DNA of 64,000 nucleotides from Silene conica (taxonomy: Eukaryota > Streptophyta > Magnoliopsida > Caryophyllales > Caryophyllaceae), in assembly GCA_029255685.2 (NCBI GenBank), contig CM055320.2:14899111-14963110 (forward strand), given 5' to 3'. The notes beneath the pieces are model-generated. The model did not search any database. It had not been told where the DNA came from and saw nothing but the letters and a program-made list of their open reading frames with translations. This document shows, piece after piece, positions 12,407-24,761 of this stretch (positions within the stretch are counted from its first letter, which is position 1; each line of letters begins with the position of its first letter). A program made the position numbers and the translations under genes.

Positions 12407-13644
12407 TGTTGGGAAATGTGTCATCAACAATAGTGCGATCACGTAATTAAATCTCATAACGAGAATGCGCAAGGGATGATACGATTTATATTAGTCAACT
12501 GACCAACATTAATCGGTAATGATTGGCTAGCTAGAGTTTGACATTACTGTCGTATGACGGTGGTGGTCAGTTGATCCCTTTAGGTCACACCTTTAGGACA
12601 ATTCCCTTAATTGATAAAATGATCAAATGTATATTGATACGATTTGCTCATATTCCTTAAACTCGTATATCGAGAAATTAGAGGTTAAATCTTAAAAGTA
12701 AGATTTATGTTTAAAATTGAAATGTGTCAATTGTTAAACATTGAACGATATTTTATTATATCGTTATTAGAATAAATCGGGTTGAAATTAAAACAAAGGT
12801 TGTAAATCGTATTGACGATAAATTGTCATTTTATATTTGCAATTTCGAATTACATGTCAATTAATAAATATGATTTATTTAATATACAATATTTATATGA
12901 TAAATATTTATATTATTATTATTGTATTACCTAGTGACATATAAGATGTCACATTTATACAAATTCTACAATTGACACATTTGTAAAATGAAGTCCATTT
13001 TAAGTATAACTTGGGCGGCTAAGTGGAAATGGTAGTGTGGATTATTAGTGTGTTAAATACACTATAATCATGATGTTTAGACAACATCCTAGAGAACACT
13101 AACCTAGAGCCACCCTAGCAACATAGAAAGGAGGAAATGTCCCCTCTTGCTTCTCCCCATACCCGGCCACCCAAGAACCAAGACACCCTATTTAAATCTT
13201 GTGGGTAAGCTCATAAGATGAGTTAGTTCTTATGTTGGCAAAATTTTCTAAGTAGAGAAAATCTAATAAAAACCTCTATATATTATTATAGTGATAATAA
13301 TAAAAATACTAATAATAATAAGTTGTTAATATTAGTATTGAAATAATATTCTAATTAGAGAGATTAGAATAGTTTTAAGGAGCAACCGGTTTTGTACTAG
13401 CTTGTTCAAGATTTCGGTTGATTAAGGGATTGTCTTAGTGCATCCAAAGGAGGTATTCTTATTTGGGTACTTGGAGGATCATCCTAGCCATACTTTCGGA
13501 CCGTGTGTAAGGGTTCGAGAACTCTCTTATTTCCGCACTTTAGCATGCATAAGATCACTTATAACATGTTATTTAAAGGGTTAAATAAAAGATTATGTTA
13601 GTATGACTAAAGATTAGTTTATGAGCAACTAATAAAACCCAACA
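12407..13644 (+). repeat. 5' LTR of Copia-B
   Basis: It runs TGTTGGGAAATG...ACCCAACA and is flanked on the left by GAAAG. A TTTAAAT/TATATATT-rich zone around 13,190-13,310 could hold the promoter. Confidence 0.9.
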
Positions 13645-13646
13645 AT

Positions 13647-13658
13647 TGGTATCAGAGC
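13647..13658 (+). other. Primer-binding site of Copia-B (tRNA-iMet)
   Basis: TGGTATCAGAGC starts two bases after the LTR end. Confidence 0.9.
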
Positions 13659-16089
13659 AATAGGTTGTTTGCATGCTTTCCGTTTACGTTTTTACGGAGT
13701 TATAGTGATAACAATATAAAACTTGAATTTTCGTTTGATATAAGATCTGCACGAAATTAATTTAGCATGATTACCTACTATTTTCTAAAATGTTTTAGAA
13801 TATTTGTAATATATTTTGCATGAATATTGATTAATGGTATATTAAATCTCGGTTTTTATAAAGTTTTAATGGTTAAAGTCGTTTATTTTGGGAAAAATAG
13901 CTAAAATCATCTTTTGGCCGAGATTTTCAGTATGTTATCACATGTATTTTCTATAATATGAATATGAATTTTCGTAAATTATGGACTTATAAAACGTGTG
14001 ATATGAATTTTAAGTGTTAAAATGCAATAAGATGAATAAAAATGGGTTAAAATAGTTATCTTATGAATTTGACTATAAATATTTATGAGGATGTCACATG
14101 CAATATTTAAAATTTATTTTGAATTTTCAAGAAATTTATCTCAAATATTGCAATATTATAGATTTTTAATGTAAAAATCGGGTAATTAGTGACATAATTT
14201 CGACTTTAATAGTTTAAGTTGGAATTTGGCCATAAAATTTTAACACGATGTCATATATATTATTTTCAGCATGTATGAAATTTTCGAGAATTTTATCTTA
14301 TTTTATGCTTGAGAAATAATTTTAAATGTTAAAATCGTACGATATATGACGAAAATCGTTAAAATTTGCAATAGTTGTTGAAATGGCCGAAAAATGTAAC
14401 CCATATTAGTCATATATGATATGCTCATCTTGAAAATATTCTTGGGAGCCAAAAGTTTCAGATTTGTTTTAATTTTTAATTTGTTAAAAGTAGCATTTAA
14501 AATTAAAATAATAAGAGTCTTTAATTTAAAGTTTCGGCTCTTGGGCAGTGTGTAATTTATTTTTCTGTCCATTTTGTGTTCTTAAAGTGTTTTGGAAAGT
14601 GTAAAAATTTTATTAGTATTTTATTTGCATTTATGGAACTAATTATTGAATTTTCCGACTTAAAAATGCTCGTTTTACGTCTTATTTACGAAATAATGTT
14701 AAAACCGTATAAATACTAATATTTTAAGATTCTGAAAATTTTAAGAACATTCTGGATTTTTCAAAATTTGAATTTTGAATTTTCGAAATTTTAATGACTC
14801 TTTTGGATTTTATATTATTTTCCCGTAAAACCGAGTTATACCGATCAATATTGAAATATATTAAGTTAAGTCATGTTCAAAGTTTGAGTAAGACTAAATT
14901 TTGAAACCTATAAGAGTTAGGATGATTAACTTAAGGATGAAAACCGTTTCATATAATGCATAGTGTTGTTAATCGTTAAAACACGCGATTCCATAAACCG
15001 AGGTTTGCGATAACTATTTAAATAAGCGTTTTAAATAGGACGATTTGGCTTAGGATTTGCATGTTAATTCATATTTTCATAAGCATTGCATATTATATTA
15101 TGAATGTCATGATTTTATTTACATAATTTTGGGAATTATGTAATTTACTTAGTATGGCCTTAGTTTTTAAATCGGTATTTCCCGTAATGTAAGGGGTTAC
15201 CGATTCGGTTGTAATTTTGTGATCTCGTATCACCCAATTGTAATTTATTTCTATTTTATAATGTATAAAGTAGACTAGAAAAGTTGTAATTTTTTGTAAA
15301 ATCCGGAATTCCTTGAAGACGGTGCCATTTGGAAAGGAGTTCCGACAAAGTCGGTGTTTACCTCAAAGTGCGTGCCGCGTGAAGTTCAAGGGACCAAAGG
15401 AGTTGGTTTCCGAATTTGTACTTTGTTATTTCTTTTCTAGGAAAGGCCATACTAGGGTTTATTTTTATGCTTTTATTTGCTTTTATATGTTTGCATGCAT
15501 AGCCAAATCGTCATACATCGTATCATGCATTTTTCGATTTTATCGACCTAGTCATTTATTTTATCGATAATTCACCGACTTAGTTCACTTAAACGGAGAT
15601 AGATAATAATTTGACTAGATCTCTTACATATAAATATTGAGACTTAGCCTTACCAAAAAGTACGGACCCATGAATCCCTTCTTCACAAGAACGTAGGCTC
15701 GGCTACACCGGGGTACTAAAATTGTCACGTTGGGTAAGTGGGGTAATAAGATTACACCTTGAAATTTGGTCGATCTCAACGAAAGTATTCGTAACCGTAG
15801 TTGCAATAAGTTCGGGCTAAAGATAATTTTAAGAAAATTGTCGACCGAGAGTTCTAAGAGTAGAGCCGATTAAAGGGTTAATCCACCAAATTATACCGAT
15901 ACGGGTTGAATCGGCTACACCGTGCCCGGATTGGTATGGGTTTGGGTCTCGGGATTGTTTACTTAATTGGGTAAGAGATCATTAAGTAAATATACTTAAC
16001 TTGTTTAAGATTCTAATTTAAATTATGAATTTAAAAATGATGTTGTTTATTTCCTTCATTTCATTGTAGTTTAATTTTCAACATCGTCA
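13659..16089 (+). other. Long untranslated leader of Copia-B
   Basis: About 2.4 kb of AT-rich sequence lies between the primer site and gag, with no credible coding frame. Copia-C has a similarly long leader (27,040-28,840) with matching islands such as the 'ACGGTGCC...CCTCAAAGTGCGTGCCG' type passage near 15,320. This suggests conserved RNA signals, perhaps for packaging or initiation. Confidence 0.6.
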
Positions 16090-17112
16090 ATGGCCACCAA
16101 CGCTCCACCTCTCACTAACGTTTCATGGCTTCGATCCTTTATGGATCGTTGCAAACTCGATAAGCATGGTTCCAATTTTAAGGATTGGGATGCGCAATTG
16201 CTTTTGGCCGCTCAAGGTGACGATAAGAGTCGTTACCTATCCGAAGCCGCTCCTCCCGCTCCGACCGCTCGTTCATCGATCCAAAATCGTGAGGCCTATG
16301 AAGCCTACATGAAAGAATCCTCCGCTCTTAAAAATGTGCTCATCTTCTCCATGGAGCCGGACCTCCAAAGGAGTATGATTAAGTTGACCACATCGTATGA
16401 GATATACACCAAGCTTGCGACCATGTTTTCGCAAACTCCAAGGGTGATTCAATATGAGGCGGCTTCCGCCTTCTTTGACATTACATTCATGGAAGGGCAA
16501 AAGATAAGCCCTCATGTGCTCAAACTCGTTGAGCTAGCGGAGACTCTAAAAGCTCAAAATGTTGATGTTCCCAACTCTCTTATTATTGACCGAGTTCTTC
16601 ACTCACTCAATAAGGTTAAAGCGTATGCTCAATTCCGGGTGAATTTCAATATGCGAAACCAAGAGACCACGTTGGACGAGTTGCATAAGATGCTAGTCCA
16701 AGCCGAAAGGGACATGGGACTTCATGAAAGTTCCACCAAGGATGTTTTGAACATCGAAAAGAAAGGGAAAACGAGCTTCAAGAGGAATGCCTCTAAAGGC
16801 AAGGGCAAGAAAACATTCAAGCCCAAACCGGCCAAAGAAAAGACCTTTTTGAAAGGCGTTTCCACCTCATCTTCAAAGGTTGAAGACAAGTGCCTTTATT
16901 GCACGAGGTTAAGTCTTAGGAAACGGAATTGCCCCAAATACTTGACCGATCTCAAAAATGGAAAGGCAACCGCCGTAGTTTATAATTCTCGTTTACTTTC
17001 ATGTTCTTTTGTTAACTTTTGTATGGCGATACAAGTAGTTGACTATCACCCCTTTTTAAATTGTTTTAAAGGGGCATCTTATAAAGATAAGGGCAAGGAG
17101 AAGGAAACATGA
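16090..17112 (+). CDS. gag of Copia-B
   Basis: Open frame of 340 codons starting MATNAPPLTNVSWLRSFMDR. The first ~230 residues are a UBN2-type Copia Gag with the SNFKDWDAQL motif, homologous in order and spacing to the Gag of Copia-C (SNFSDWEAAY). A basic Lys-rich linker follows, then a C-terminal segment where the zinc knuckle of the family would be; this copy's version is degenerate. The product would be a particle-forming Gag. No pol follows. The frame looks whole, though I cannot say whether it still binds RNA normally. Confidence 0.82.
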   Translation: MATNAPPLTNVSWLRSFMDRCKLDKHGSNFKDWDAQLLLAAQGDDKSRYLSEAAPPAPTARSSIQNREAYEAYMKESSALKNVLIFSMEPDLQRSMIKLTTSYEIYTKLATMFSQTPRVIQYEAASAFFDITFMEGQKISPHVLKLVELAETLKAQNVDVPNSLIIDRVLHSLNKVKAYAQFRVNFNMRNQETTLDELHKMLVQAERDMGLHESSTKDVLNIEKKGKTSFKRNASKGKGKKTFKPKPAKEKTFLKGVSTSSSKVEDKCLYCTRLSLRKRNCPKYLTDLKNGKATAVVYNSRLLSCSFVNFCMAIQVVDYHPFLNCFKGASYKDKGKEKET

Positions 17113-19563
17113 AGTTCCTTACTTGGATGGCTATGGTAGCATCCAATTGATCGAAGACTTGAAGAGCTAGGCTCTAAATATCGTCTTCTTTCATATTTTG
17201 CATTTTATGGAACAATTTATTTTCTTGTAAGACAAGAATTAAAATCCTAAAACAATGGTTGTAATTTTGGATATTGGTGACTTGGTTTTCAACCCGAGTC
17301 ACTACTTTTGTTCTTAATCAATGTCTTGATTTCTCAAATAAATTGCATACCTTGTTTAAACATGATTAATGGTGATTATATCAAGCAATAAACATTGATA
17401 CGATCAATATAATGTAATCAAAGTGTTGATTAAAACGAAAAACTACACCCCATGAGATACTTTCAATCAAAATGAGACAATATCAGTTCATTATAAGATT
17501 TTCATTTTAAGTGAAAATGAGAATGTATTCATCACACCTATAAAACTTCAAACATCATATACATTGGTTAATCGAAATAGCTATCCTTATATATATAAAG
17601 GTTATTGTTAGAAGGATAGAGTGGGAGAAAATATTTCGCTCGCAAACCAATGATAAAAATAACGGATCTTAGAGAAGATTCCTACTTGGGAGTCTTAAGA
17701 AGAGCCCTAAATGAATTGATAACTACGAGAGGACACTGAAGAAACTACGGGTGGACACTCGAAGAAAGGTTCTTTATGTTCATTGTTTCAAAGAGAGGAG
17801 ACATGAAACCCCGTATGAATTCGGAAGGAATATCGGCTCCTTGAGATAATGATTTTTAAGATTATAAGATAATAGAGGAGAAATCATCTATCTATACGGA
17901 AGTAAAGACCGGTTCCTTAATAAATGATTTTTCTAAGTTTATAAGATAAAAGAGAAGAAATCATCTCAATTCTCTCAATGTAGTTATAAGGAAATTATCA
18001 TGTCATATTCGTCTCGAGGAAACGAAGACATGATAAGAGGGTGATGATTGATTGAATGGAAATAGATCACTATGGGGATAGTGATAGTGATAATGATTCG
18101 AGTAATAGTTTAACATGCGAGAAATGAAAGGTTCATTTAAGAAATCGAGGGATATTGTTTTCAGTGGGAGCGATATTCATCAAAGAATTGAAACCTACCA
18201 TTTAGAGAGAATGAGTGATTCTTTAAGAGTAAAGAATAAGAGGTACTCAATTTAGATGAGCGATATTCATCAAAGAATTGAAACCTACCATTTAGAGAGA
18301 ATGGGTGATTCTTTAAGAGTAAAGAATAAGAGGTACTCAATTTAGATGAATAAAATAATTTGTATCATATGATGATGGAGTTTTAATGGGAAGGTTTATT
18401 ATATGGATAATAAAAGGTCGCCCACTAGAAGTTAGAATGGTTGGATACATTATTCATAACGATGAATGAAACCATTATCAAATAGCCAAGATGAGTGAAA
18501 ATTATTAGAATGATGAAATCATAAATAGACTACAATGTAAATTTCAGTACATAAGTGACTAAAGAGAGTGATTCCTTAATCCCTCCAGTATATCGATACG
18601 TCACAAGTTATAAGATAACAATGGGAGCTTTCCTCCGGAAAGGAAACTCAAAATCTAGAAAGAGTTCTAGATATGTACTCAAATAGAATCATATTATACG
18701 GGATGATATGAGAATAAAGGAGACCAAAATTTGCAAGTTTTGCAATCATGAATAAAGGTTATTCGCAAAACACTAATACAAATAGATGATTGTACATCAA
18801 ATGCAATGTAATAGTATTGACAATTGTTGCATGACAACATCATTTGAGTTATAATTAACTCAAAGTAAAAGATACTTTGTCAGAATCCAAATGGGTTGTA
18901 AGAGACAATTTTGAACCCCATAAGTGAACTGGATTGACTTAGTATGGCCCCTAGCCGCTTACATGAGGTGACGTCTCAAAGCGACTAGAGTGTGAGGCGA
19001 TTGATGGCAAGTTCAAATGCCATAGAGTCATATGTGATGACTAGTCGATCACATAGGCAGACTGTAAGAGACACTCTGTCGGGCAATGTGACCGCTTATA
19101 GAGTTCTGGAAATTTTATAGCCGGGTCGTGGCGAGAGCTGCTATAGTATTCTTGTGAATCAATTCTTAGACTAAAGACTACTCTCCCAAGATGGTACAGT
19201 TTAGGCATAACCTTGATCCATTCTCTACGACTTTTCGTAACTGGAGTCAAATGGGATTGTTTTGGGTTGTGACTGACTGTGACTAGTTGAAGGAAGTAGT
19301 GCGATAAAAATTGTCCACCCCTTGTCAGGGTTGTTCAAATCTCAGGGCCACTCGAGGAGAAGTTAACTGGAAATGCGTGGCCACGCTCGGAAGGTATCTA
19401 TGGTAGATAATTCCGGTCAAACAGTTATTCTCCAGATCGAGGAAACCACTCATGATATGATCGAATGCAAGTACGACCTCAGAGAGACATCTTGCATTGA
19501 GTGGGAGATTGTAATAGGACAAGAGAATTGGTGACGCACACTTGTCGAGGACAAGTGGGAGAT
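17113..19563 (+). other. 3' non-coding part of Copia-B with a 90-bp tandem duplication
   Basis: No pol domain is seen on either strand. A 90-bp unit beginning GCGATATTCATC is repeated in tandem at 18,170-18,259 and 18,260-18,349 with one visible difference. The last ~700 bp (from about 18,900) resemble the 3' untranslated part of Copia-C (about 32,770-33,520): both share 'gtgaactg', the 'CTCAGGGCCACTCGAGGAG' passage and the terminal 'GTGGGAGA' tract. Confidence 0.7.
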
Positions 19564-20096
19564 TGTTGGGAAATGTGTCCTCAACAATAGTGCGATCACG
19601 TAATTAAATCTCATAACGAGAATGCGCAAGGGATGATACGATTTATATTAGTCAACTGACCAACATTAATCGGTAATGATTGGCTAGCTAGAGTTTGACA
19701 TTACTGTCGTATGACGGTGGTGGTCAGTTGATCCCTTTAGGTCACACCTTTAGGACAATTCCCTTAATTGATAAAATGATCAAATGTATATTGATACGAT
19801 TTGCTCATATTCCTTAAACTCGTATATCGAGAAATTAGAGGTTAAATCTTAAAAGTAAGATTTATGTTTAAAATTGAAATGTGTCAATTGTTAAACATTG
19901 AACGATATTTTATTATATCGTTATTAGAATAAATCGGGTTGAAATTAATACAAAGGTTGTAAATCGTATTGACGATAAATTGTCATTTTATATTTGTAAT
20001 TTCGAATTACATGTCAATTAATAAATATGATTTATTTAATATACAATATTTATATGATAAATATTTATATTATTATTATTGTATTACCTAGTGACA

Positions 20097-20400
20097 CACT
20101 AGTACAGAAAGTACATTTGGCAACGGTCAAAAAGTACATTTGGCAACGGTTCCTCGACCGTTGTAAATCGAGGCGTTGCCTTAAACAATCACCTACGGCA
20201 ACGGTTATTAACCGTTGCCAAATGTTATTTTTGGCAACGGTTGCTTGTAAGAACCGTTGCCAAAAGTTGTTTTTTGGCAACGGGTACTCACAACAACCGT
20301 TGCCTTATGTACATTAAAGGCAACGGCTGTTAACATTAACCGTTGCCTTAGGTATAATAAAGGCAACGGTTCTCTTTTAGCGACCGTTGCTGTTTCTCAA
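20097..20400. repeat. CACTA subterminal repeat block
   Basis: TTGGCAACGG and CCGTTGCCAAA alternate so that neighbouring copies form hairpin pairs, as at 20,194-20,222 and 20,233-20,265. After it, a short direct repeat ('acaaaaccaatgttTAAC' type) occurs three times at 20,472-20,545. Confidence 0.8.
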
Positions 20401-20699
20401 TTAAAACTTTCAAAAAAAAAAATCTATAATATTATTCGGCTAAATGTAGAACTTTTTATTAAAATAATAATTAATTACAAAATCAATGTTTAACATATAA
20501 TTAAATACAAAACCAATGTTTAACCTATAAATTACAAAACCAATGTTGAATCCCCTTTTCGTTGCTCTTTACCATCACCCGACTTATCGAAGCAACTAGT
20601 ATGCCCTTCACTGCATACTCTACCATTTCTTGTTTATAGTACCTGTCATTAACGGCAATTAGATAGCGTGTCATCAAGCAAGATAAGAACTCGTATACA

Positions 20700-22800
20700 A
20701 AAAAAGTGGAAGCAACTCAATCTGCCCTGCGAATAATGAAACCACATTTTGTCTGAACCAAAACCATCAATATGGGATAAAGTAACAGTTTCAGTGGTGT
20801 CAGAATACATACAGCATTAGGAGGGAGACCATTCAGCGTTTTCCAATATACAGGAGTAGTTCCGAATTCAAACTCGGCCCAAGTTGGTAGCACAAACCTC
20901 GCCAAGCAGATTTCAGTATATGTAAATCACTAGAGCAGTTTATTGGTGTAGACCATCAATTTATTATCATTTGAGTTCTTATTTACGTTATTGAGACACA
21001 CTCGAATGCAGGTATCCGACACTGGCATAATGACATCTGTCAGACACTTTCTTCACTTCTTTCAACTCATCCATCATAGGCTTGTCAATCTGTCAAAACT
21101 GAAGCAAAGTTAATGAAGTCAGGTCAACCAGGAATGCCCACAAAATAACGCTGTCAGTCCCCTTTGAGTGGAGAATTTGAATTCACTGATGGAACAAAAG
21201 TTGGGCTTAGCTTGTAGTTGGACTGTATTCTGGGAAGAGCTTGACTGACTTCTAAAAAAGGTCAGGCTGGCCAGTTACATAATCCTGAAAATTTATACTC
21301 AGTATTCCATATCATTACATTGAAGCAAAGTAATCGATTAAATACAATGCAGTACATGCCAACATGTACCTGGAAGATTTTCCTGTGACGAAGCCTGACA
21401 AACCAGCCCAGAATTTGTTCCATAAGCTTTTAATCGATTCAAAGAAGCCTTTTGCAGACTTTGGCGGTTGATAGGGGGTCCCTGCAGTTGCTATGATCAT
21501 GTTATTTAAAGATCATGTCTCACATGGCATCAGAGATTTAGAGGGCTTATTAGCACATAAAAGAATTTTTTACATAACTCCTAGTTACGTCTTATATGCT
21601 TCATTCAACCTAGTTAATAGAGTACATTGCTTGTTGTAATGTGAATCACATCTTTTTCTAGTATCGAGTTGTAAACATATACTATGCCATTGGAGTTATA
21701 TTATAAGAATGAAGGTGTGGGGACTATTTCACTACTAGATTGACTATAATTACCTGCTTCAGATTCTACGAACACTCCGACTGTCCCTTACCCTTGTCCG
21801 AGGAAAGACCTATGTCAAGCCGCTCTTATTATATATAATATTATTACGAAGACTATAAAGAAGTGCATACTCCAGTTGAATTTTGGAAAAAGCTTACCTG
21901 CTTTATCATAAGATACAACTTTGAGCGGCTCAAAATATAGTGCATGATCAGTAAGAATTAGCCTCCCTGAAGCATGTAATCAAAAACCAGAAATATCAGA
22001 ATATGGTGCACGCACACGGAAACGCTTGCTCGAAATCCAAATATATGCACATGCTATGCTAGTCCAACAGATCAGTAGCACTGTTGGAATAAGTGAGAAC
22101 GTATTCATATGTATGAATAGCTTTCATAAAGGAAAATGTCAATAGCTTTACCAGGTAGAAACTCCAACATGTTGAAGAACTGGTTGGGTTGTTACAGTAC
22201 CATCCAGCTCTACTATCTTCTCCCTTCTATCTGACCGTAGTTCAGACAACAATGATGAATCAGATTGAGTCCTCAATTTCTTGATAGCCCTTCAATGAAA
22301 CATATACCAGATAAGAGCAGAGATCATTTATGCAACCAACCATGACAGACAGAGATCAATATTCAATCAAATATTCATGTGAGATCTAAATGTAAAAGAA
22401 ACACTAGTATTACATAGCCAATATGGGATTCAAACACACATCTTGTGCATTGCACAATGCTCTCCCATTTAAGCTAATCGGCTTTCAAAATAAGTAAAAC
22501 GTAAATATTCATGTGAGATTTCCGACAAGATCAAAAAGTGGGAAGAAAATTAAAAATTCCCAAAATAAAACAGATCTGGCTGATGAAACGTATATATATT
22601 CGGGATCCGGTGAGAACCATCAAGATAATGAGAACCCTGAGAACCATTCAAAGCCATTAGATCAAACTGAAATTGACGGTGGGATGAAAGAGTAATTAAG
22701 ACTATTCTAATTTTGTATATATATTTGCAGCAAAAGTCATGAAATGGGACTGTACGTCCATGTTTCTCTTCGTCCTTAGAATCAGCTTGAGATTTTGATT
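20700..22800 (-). pseudogene. Exon-like host gene fragments captured in the CACTA element
   Basis: Three minus-strand segments have coding character that the surrounding AT-rich DNA lacks. (a) About 22,160-22,310 reads KKLRTQSDSSLLSEL... and ends in a consensus ACCTG|GTAAAG donor. (b) About 21,369-21,500 reads SAKGFFESIKSLWNKFW... and ends at CTTCCAG|GTACATG, a good splice donor. (c) About 20,800-20,905 reads [19 protein letters not shown]. The spacing and donor sites suggest exons of one or more host genes in reverse orientation to each other's introns. I do not recognise the gene with certainty. Nothing suggests it is expressed. Confidence 0.45.
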
Positions 22801-23956
22801 TGGAATCGTCACTGACATCATCACCATGAAATTAATACAAAGGTTGTAAATCGTATTGACGATAAATTGTCATTTTATATTTGCAATTTCGAATTACATG
22901 TCAATTAATAAATATGATTTATTTAATATACAATATTTATATGATAAATATTTATATTATTATTATTGTATTACCTAGTGACATATAAGATGTCACATTT
23001 ATAGAAATTCTACAATTGACACATTTGTAAAATGAAGTCCATTTTAAGTATAACTTGGGCGGCTAAGTGGAAATGGTAGTGTGGATTATTAGTGTGTTAA
23101 ATACACTATAATCATGATGTTTAGACAACATCCTAGAGAACACTAACCTAGAGCCACCCTAGCAACATAGAAAGGAGGAAATGTCCCCTCTTGCTTCTCC
23201 CCATACCCGGCCACCCAAGAACCAAGACACCCTCTTTAAATCTTGTGGGTAAGCTCATAAGATGAGTTAGTTCTTATGTTGGCAAAATTTTCTAAGTAGA
23301 GAAAATCTAATAAAAACCTCTATATATTATTATAGTGATAATAATAAAAATACTAATAATAATAAGTTGTTAATATTAGTATTGAAATAATATTCTAATT
23401 AGAGAGATTAGAATAGTTTTAAGGAGCAACCGGTTTTGTGCTAGCTTGTTCAAGATTTCGGTTGATTAAGGGATTGTCTTGGTGCATCCAAAGGAGGTAT
23501 TCTTATTTGGGTACTTGGAGGATCATCCTAGCCATACTTTCGGACCGTGTGTAAGGGTTCGAGAACTCTCTTATTTCCGCACTTTAGCATGCATAAGATC
23601 ACTTATAACATATTATTTAAAGGGTTAAATAAAAGATTATGTTAGTATGACTAAAGATTAGTTTATGAGCAACTAATAAAACCCAACAGAAAGGAGAGCC
23701 GGTTTCCCTTCCGGTTGCCCGGCCGGGGGGTCTTTCAATCCAAACCATTTACGAAACTGAATAAAGAGTCATCCAATGCCTTGGATGAACAACACTATAA
23801 ACAAAGTAATATACTCATCACTATCAACATACATATCTGACACTGTACCAACTCTAGGCAAGCAGATGTACAACAACAAGTATATAACACTGTACCCCAT
23901 CCTAGGCAAGTATATACCATATCAGCAATTAGTATCCATATGCACAAATACACCTT

Positions 23957-24495
23957 ATAAATACAAAGGCAACCAAAAGCTGTGACCTAATCCTAATCAC
24001 AGTTTCACAACAATACACCTCAAATATAAAGGCAAACAAGACTGTAACCTAATCCAAATTACAGTCCCACCACAATACATACCCCATAATCCAAAGGCAA
24101 CACAGAACTGTAACCTAATCCAAATTACAGTCCTACAACAACATACCCCATAATCCAAAGACAACACAGAACTGTAACCTAATCCAAATTACAGTCCTAA
24201 CACAACATACCCCATAATCCAAAGGCAACACAGAACTGTAACCTAATCCAAATTACAGTCCTAACACAACATACCCCATAATCCAAAGGCAACACAGAAC
24301 TGTAACCTAATCCAAATTACAGTCCTACAACAACATACCCCATAATCCAAAGGCAACACAGAACTGTAACCTAATCCAAATTACAGTCCTACAACAATAC
24401 AATACATTCCAAACTGTGACCTAATCCAAATCACAGTTCTACAACACATTTCACGTCAAAACTATGACCTAAACCAAATCACAGTCCTACAACTT
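23957..24495. repeat. 64-bp tandem repeat array of hairpin units (copy 2)
   Basis: This is the second LTR copy of the same array, with equal unit number and length. One outer unit here reads ACTGTGA...TCACAGT (about 24,413-24,437), where copy 1 has an A in the left arm. The pairing is therefore perfect here and imperfect in copy 1. Confidence 0.9.
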
Positions 24496-24761
24496 CATTA
24501 CTGAACTTACTCGATTCATAACCAATCATGCAAGCGATGTATACTCAAACCAACACTTAATTGACCCCGGGAATTAAGCCGAGGGAGAGCCGGTTTTCCT
24601 TTCGGTTGCCCGACCGGGGGGTCTCTATCCTCACTCTATTCCCGAACCCAATATAGTGTCGCCCGAACCTCGGGGACTCCAAACATGCATACGAAGCATA
24701 CGGAAAAAGAATCAATGCAATCTGACATGTGAATCAAAAGTTATAAGCAATTTATTATGCA

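Larger units (their letters stand above)
20097..22826. mobile_element. CACTA (En/Spm-like) element, one end missing, carrying exon-like segments
   Basis: The left terminus is CACTAGTACAGAAA, placed exactly at the end of the interrupted LTR. The first 300 bp hold about 13 copies of a GGCAACGG / CCGTTGCC motif in both orientations, the hallmark subterminal transposase-binding repeats of CACTA elements. No TNPD/TNPA-like transposase is seen. The matching right terminus (…CTAGTG with subterminal repeats) is absent, so this copy is truncated or was rearranged after insertion. The inside holds several minus-strand segments that look like captured exons (separate entry). Confidence 0.75.
12407..23688 (+). 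mobile_element. Copia-B: gag-only, non-autonomous Copia-type LTR retrotransposon
   Basis: The element has LTRs of 1238 bp (12,407-13,644 and 19,564-23,688, the latter enlarged by a CACTA insertion), TGTTGGG/CCCAACA ends and a perfect 5-bp TSD, GAAAG. A primer-binding site for tRNA-iMet follows the 5' LTR. The 5.9-kb interior holds a 2.4-kb leader, one gag frame (16,090-17,112) and 2.4 kb of non-coding sequence ending in a purine tract (GTGGGAGAT). No protease, integrase, RT or RNase H can be seen. The LTRs differ at about eight positions by eye (0.65%), so it is young. The gag resembles that of Copia-C, which suggests that this autonomous family drives it. Confidence 0.88.
19564..23688 (+). 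repeat. 3' LTR of Copia-B, split by a CACTA element
   Basis: The LTR starts TGTTGGGAAATG at 19,564 and ends ACCCAACA at 23,688, followed by GAAAG. LTR sequence runs to 20,096 and resumes at 22,827, but the resumption repeats the last 157 bp (19,940-20,096 equals 22,827-22,983 apart from about one base). Confidence 0.88.
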
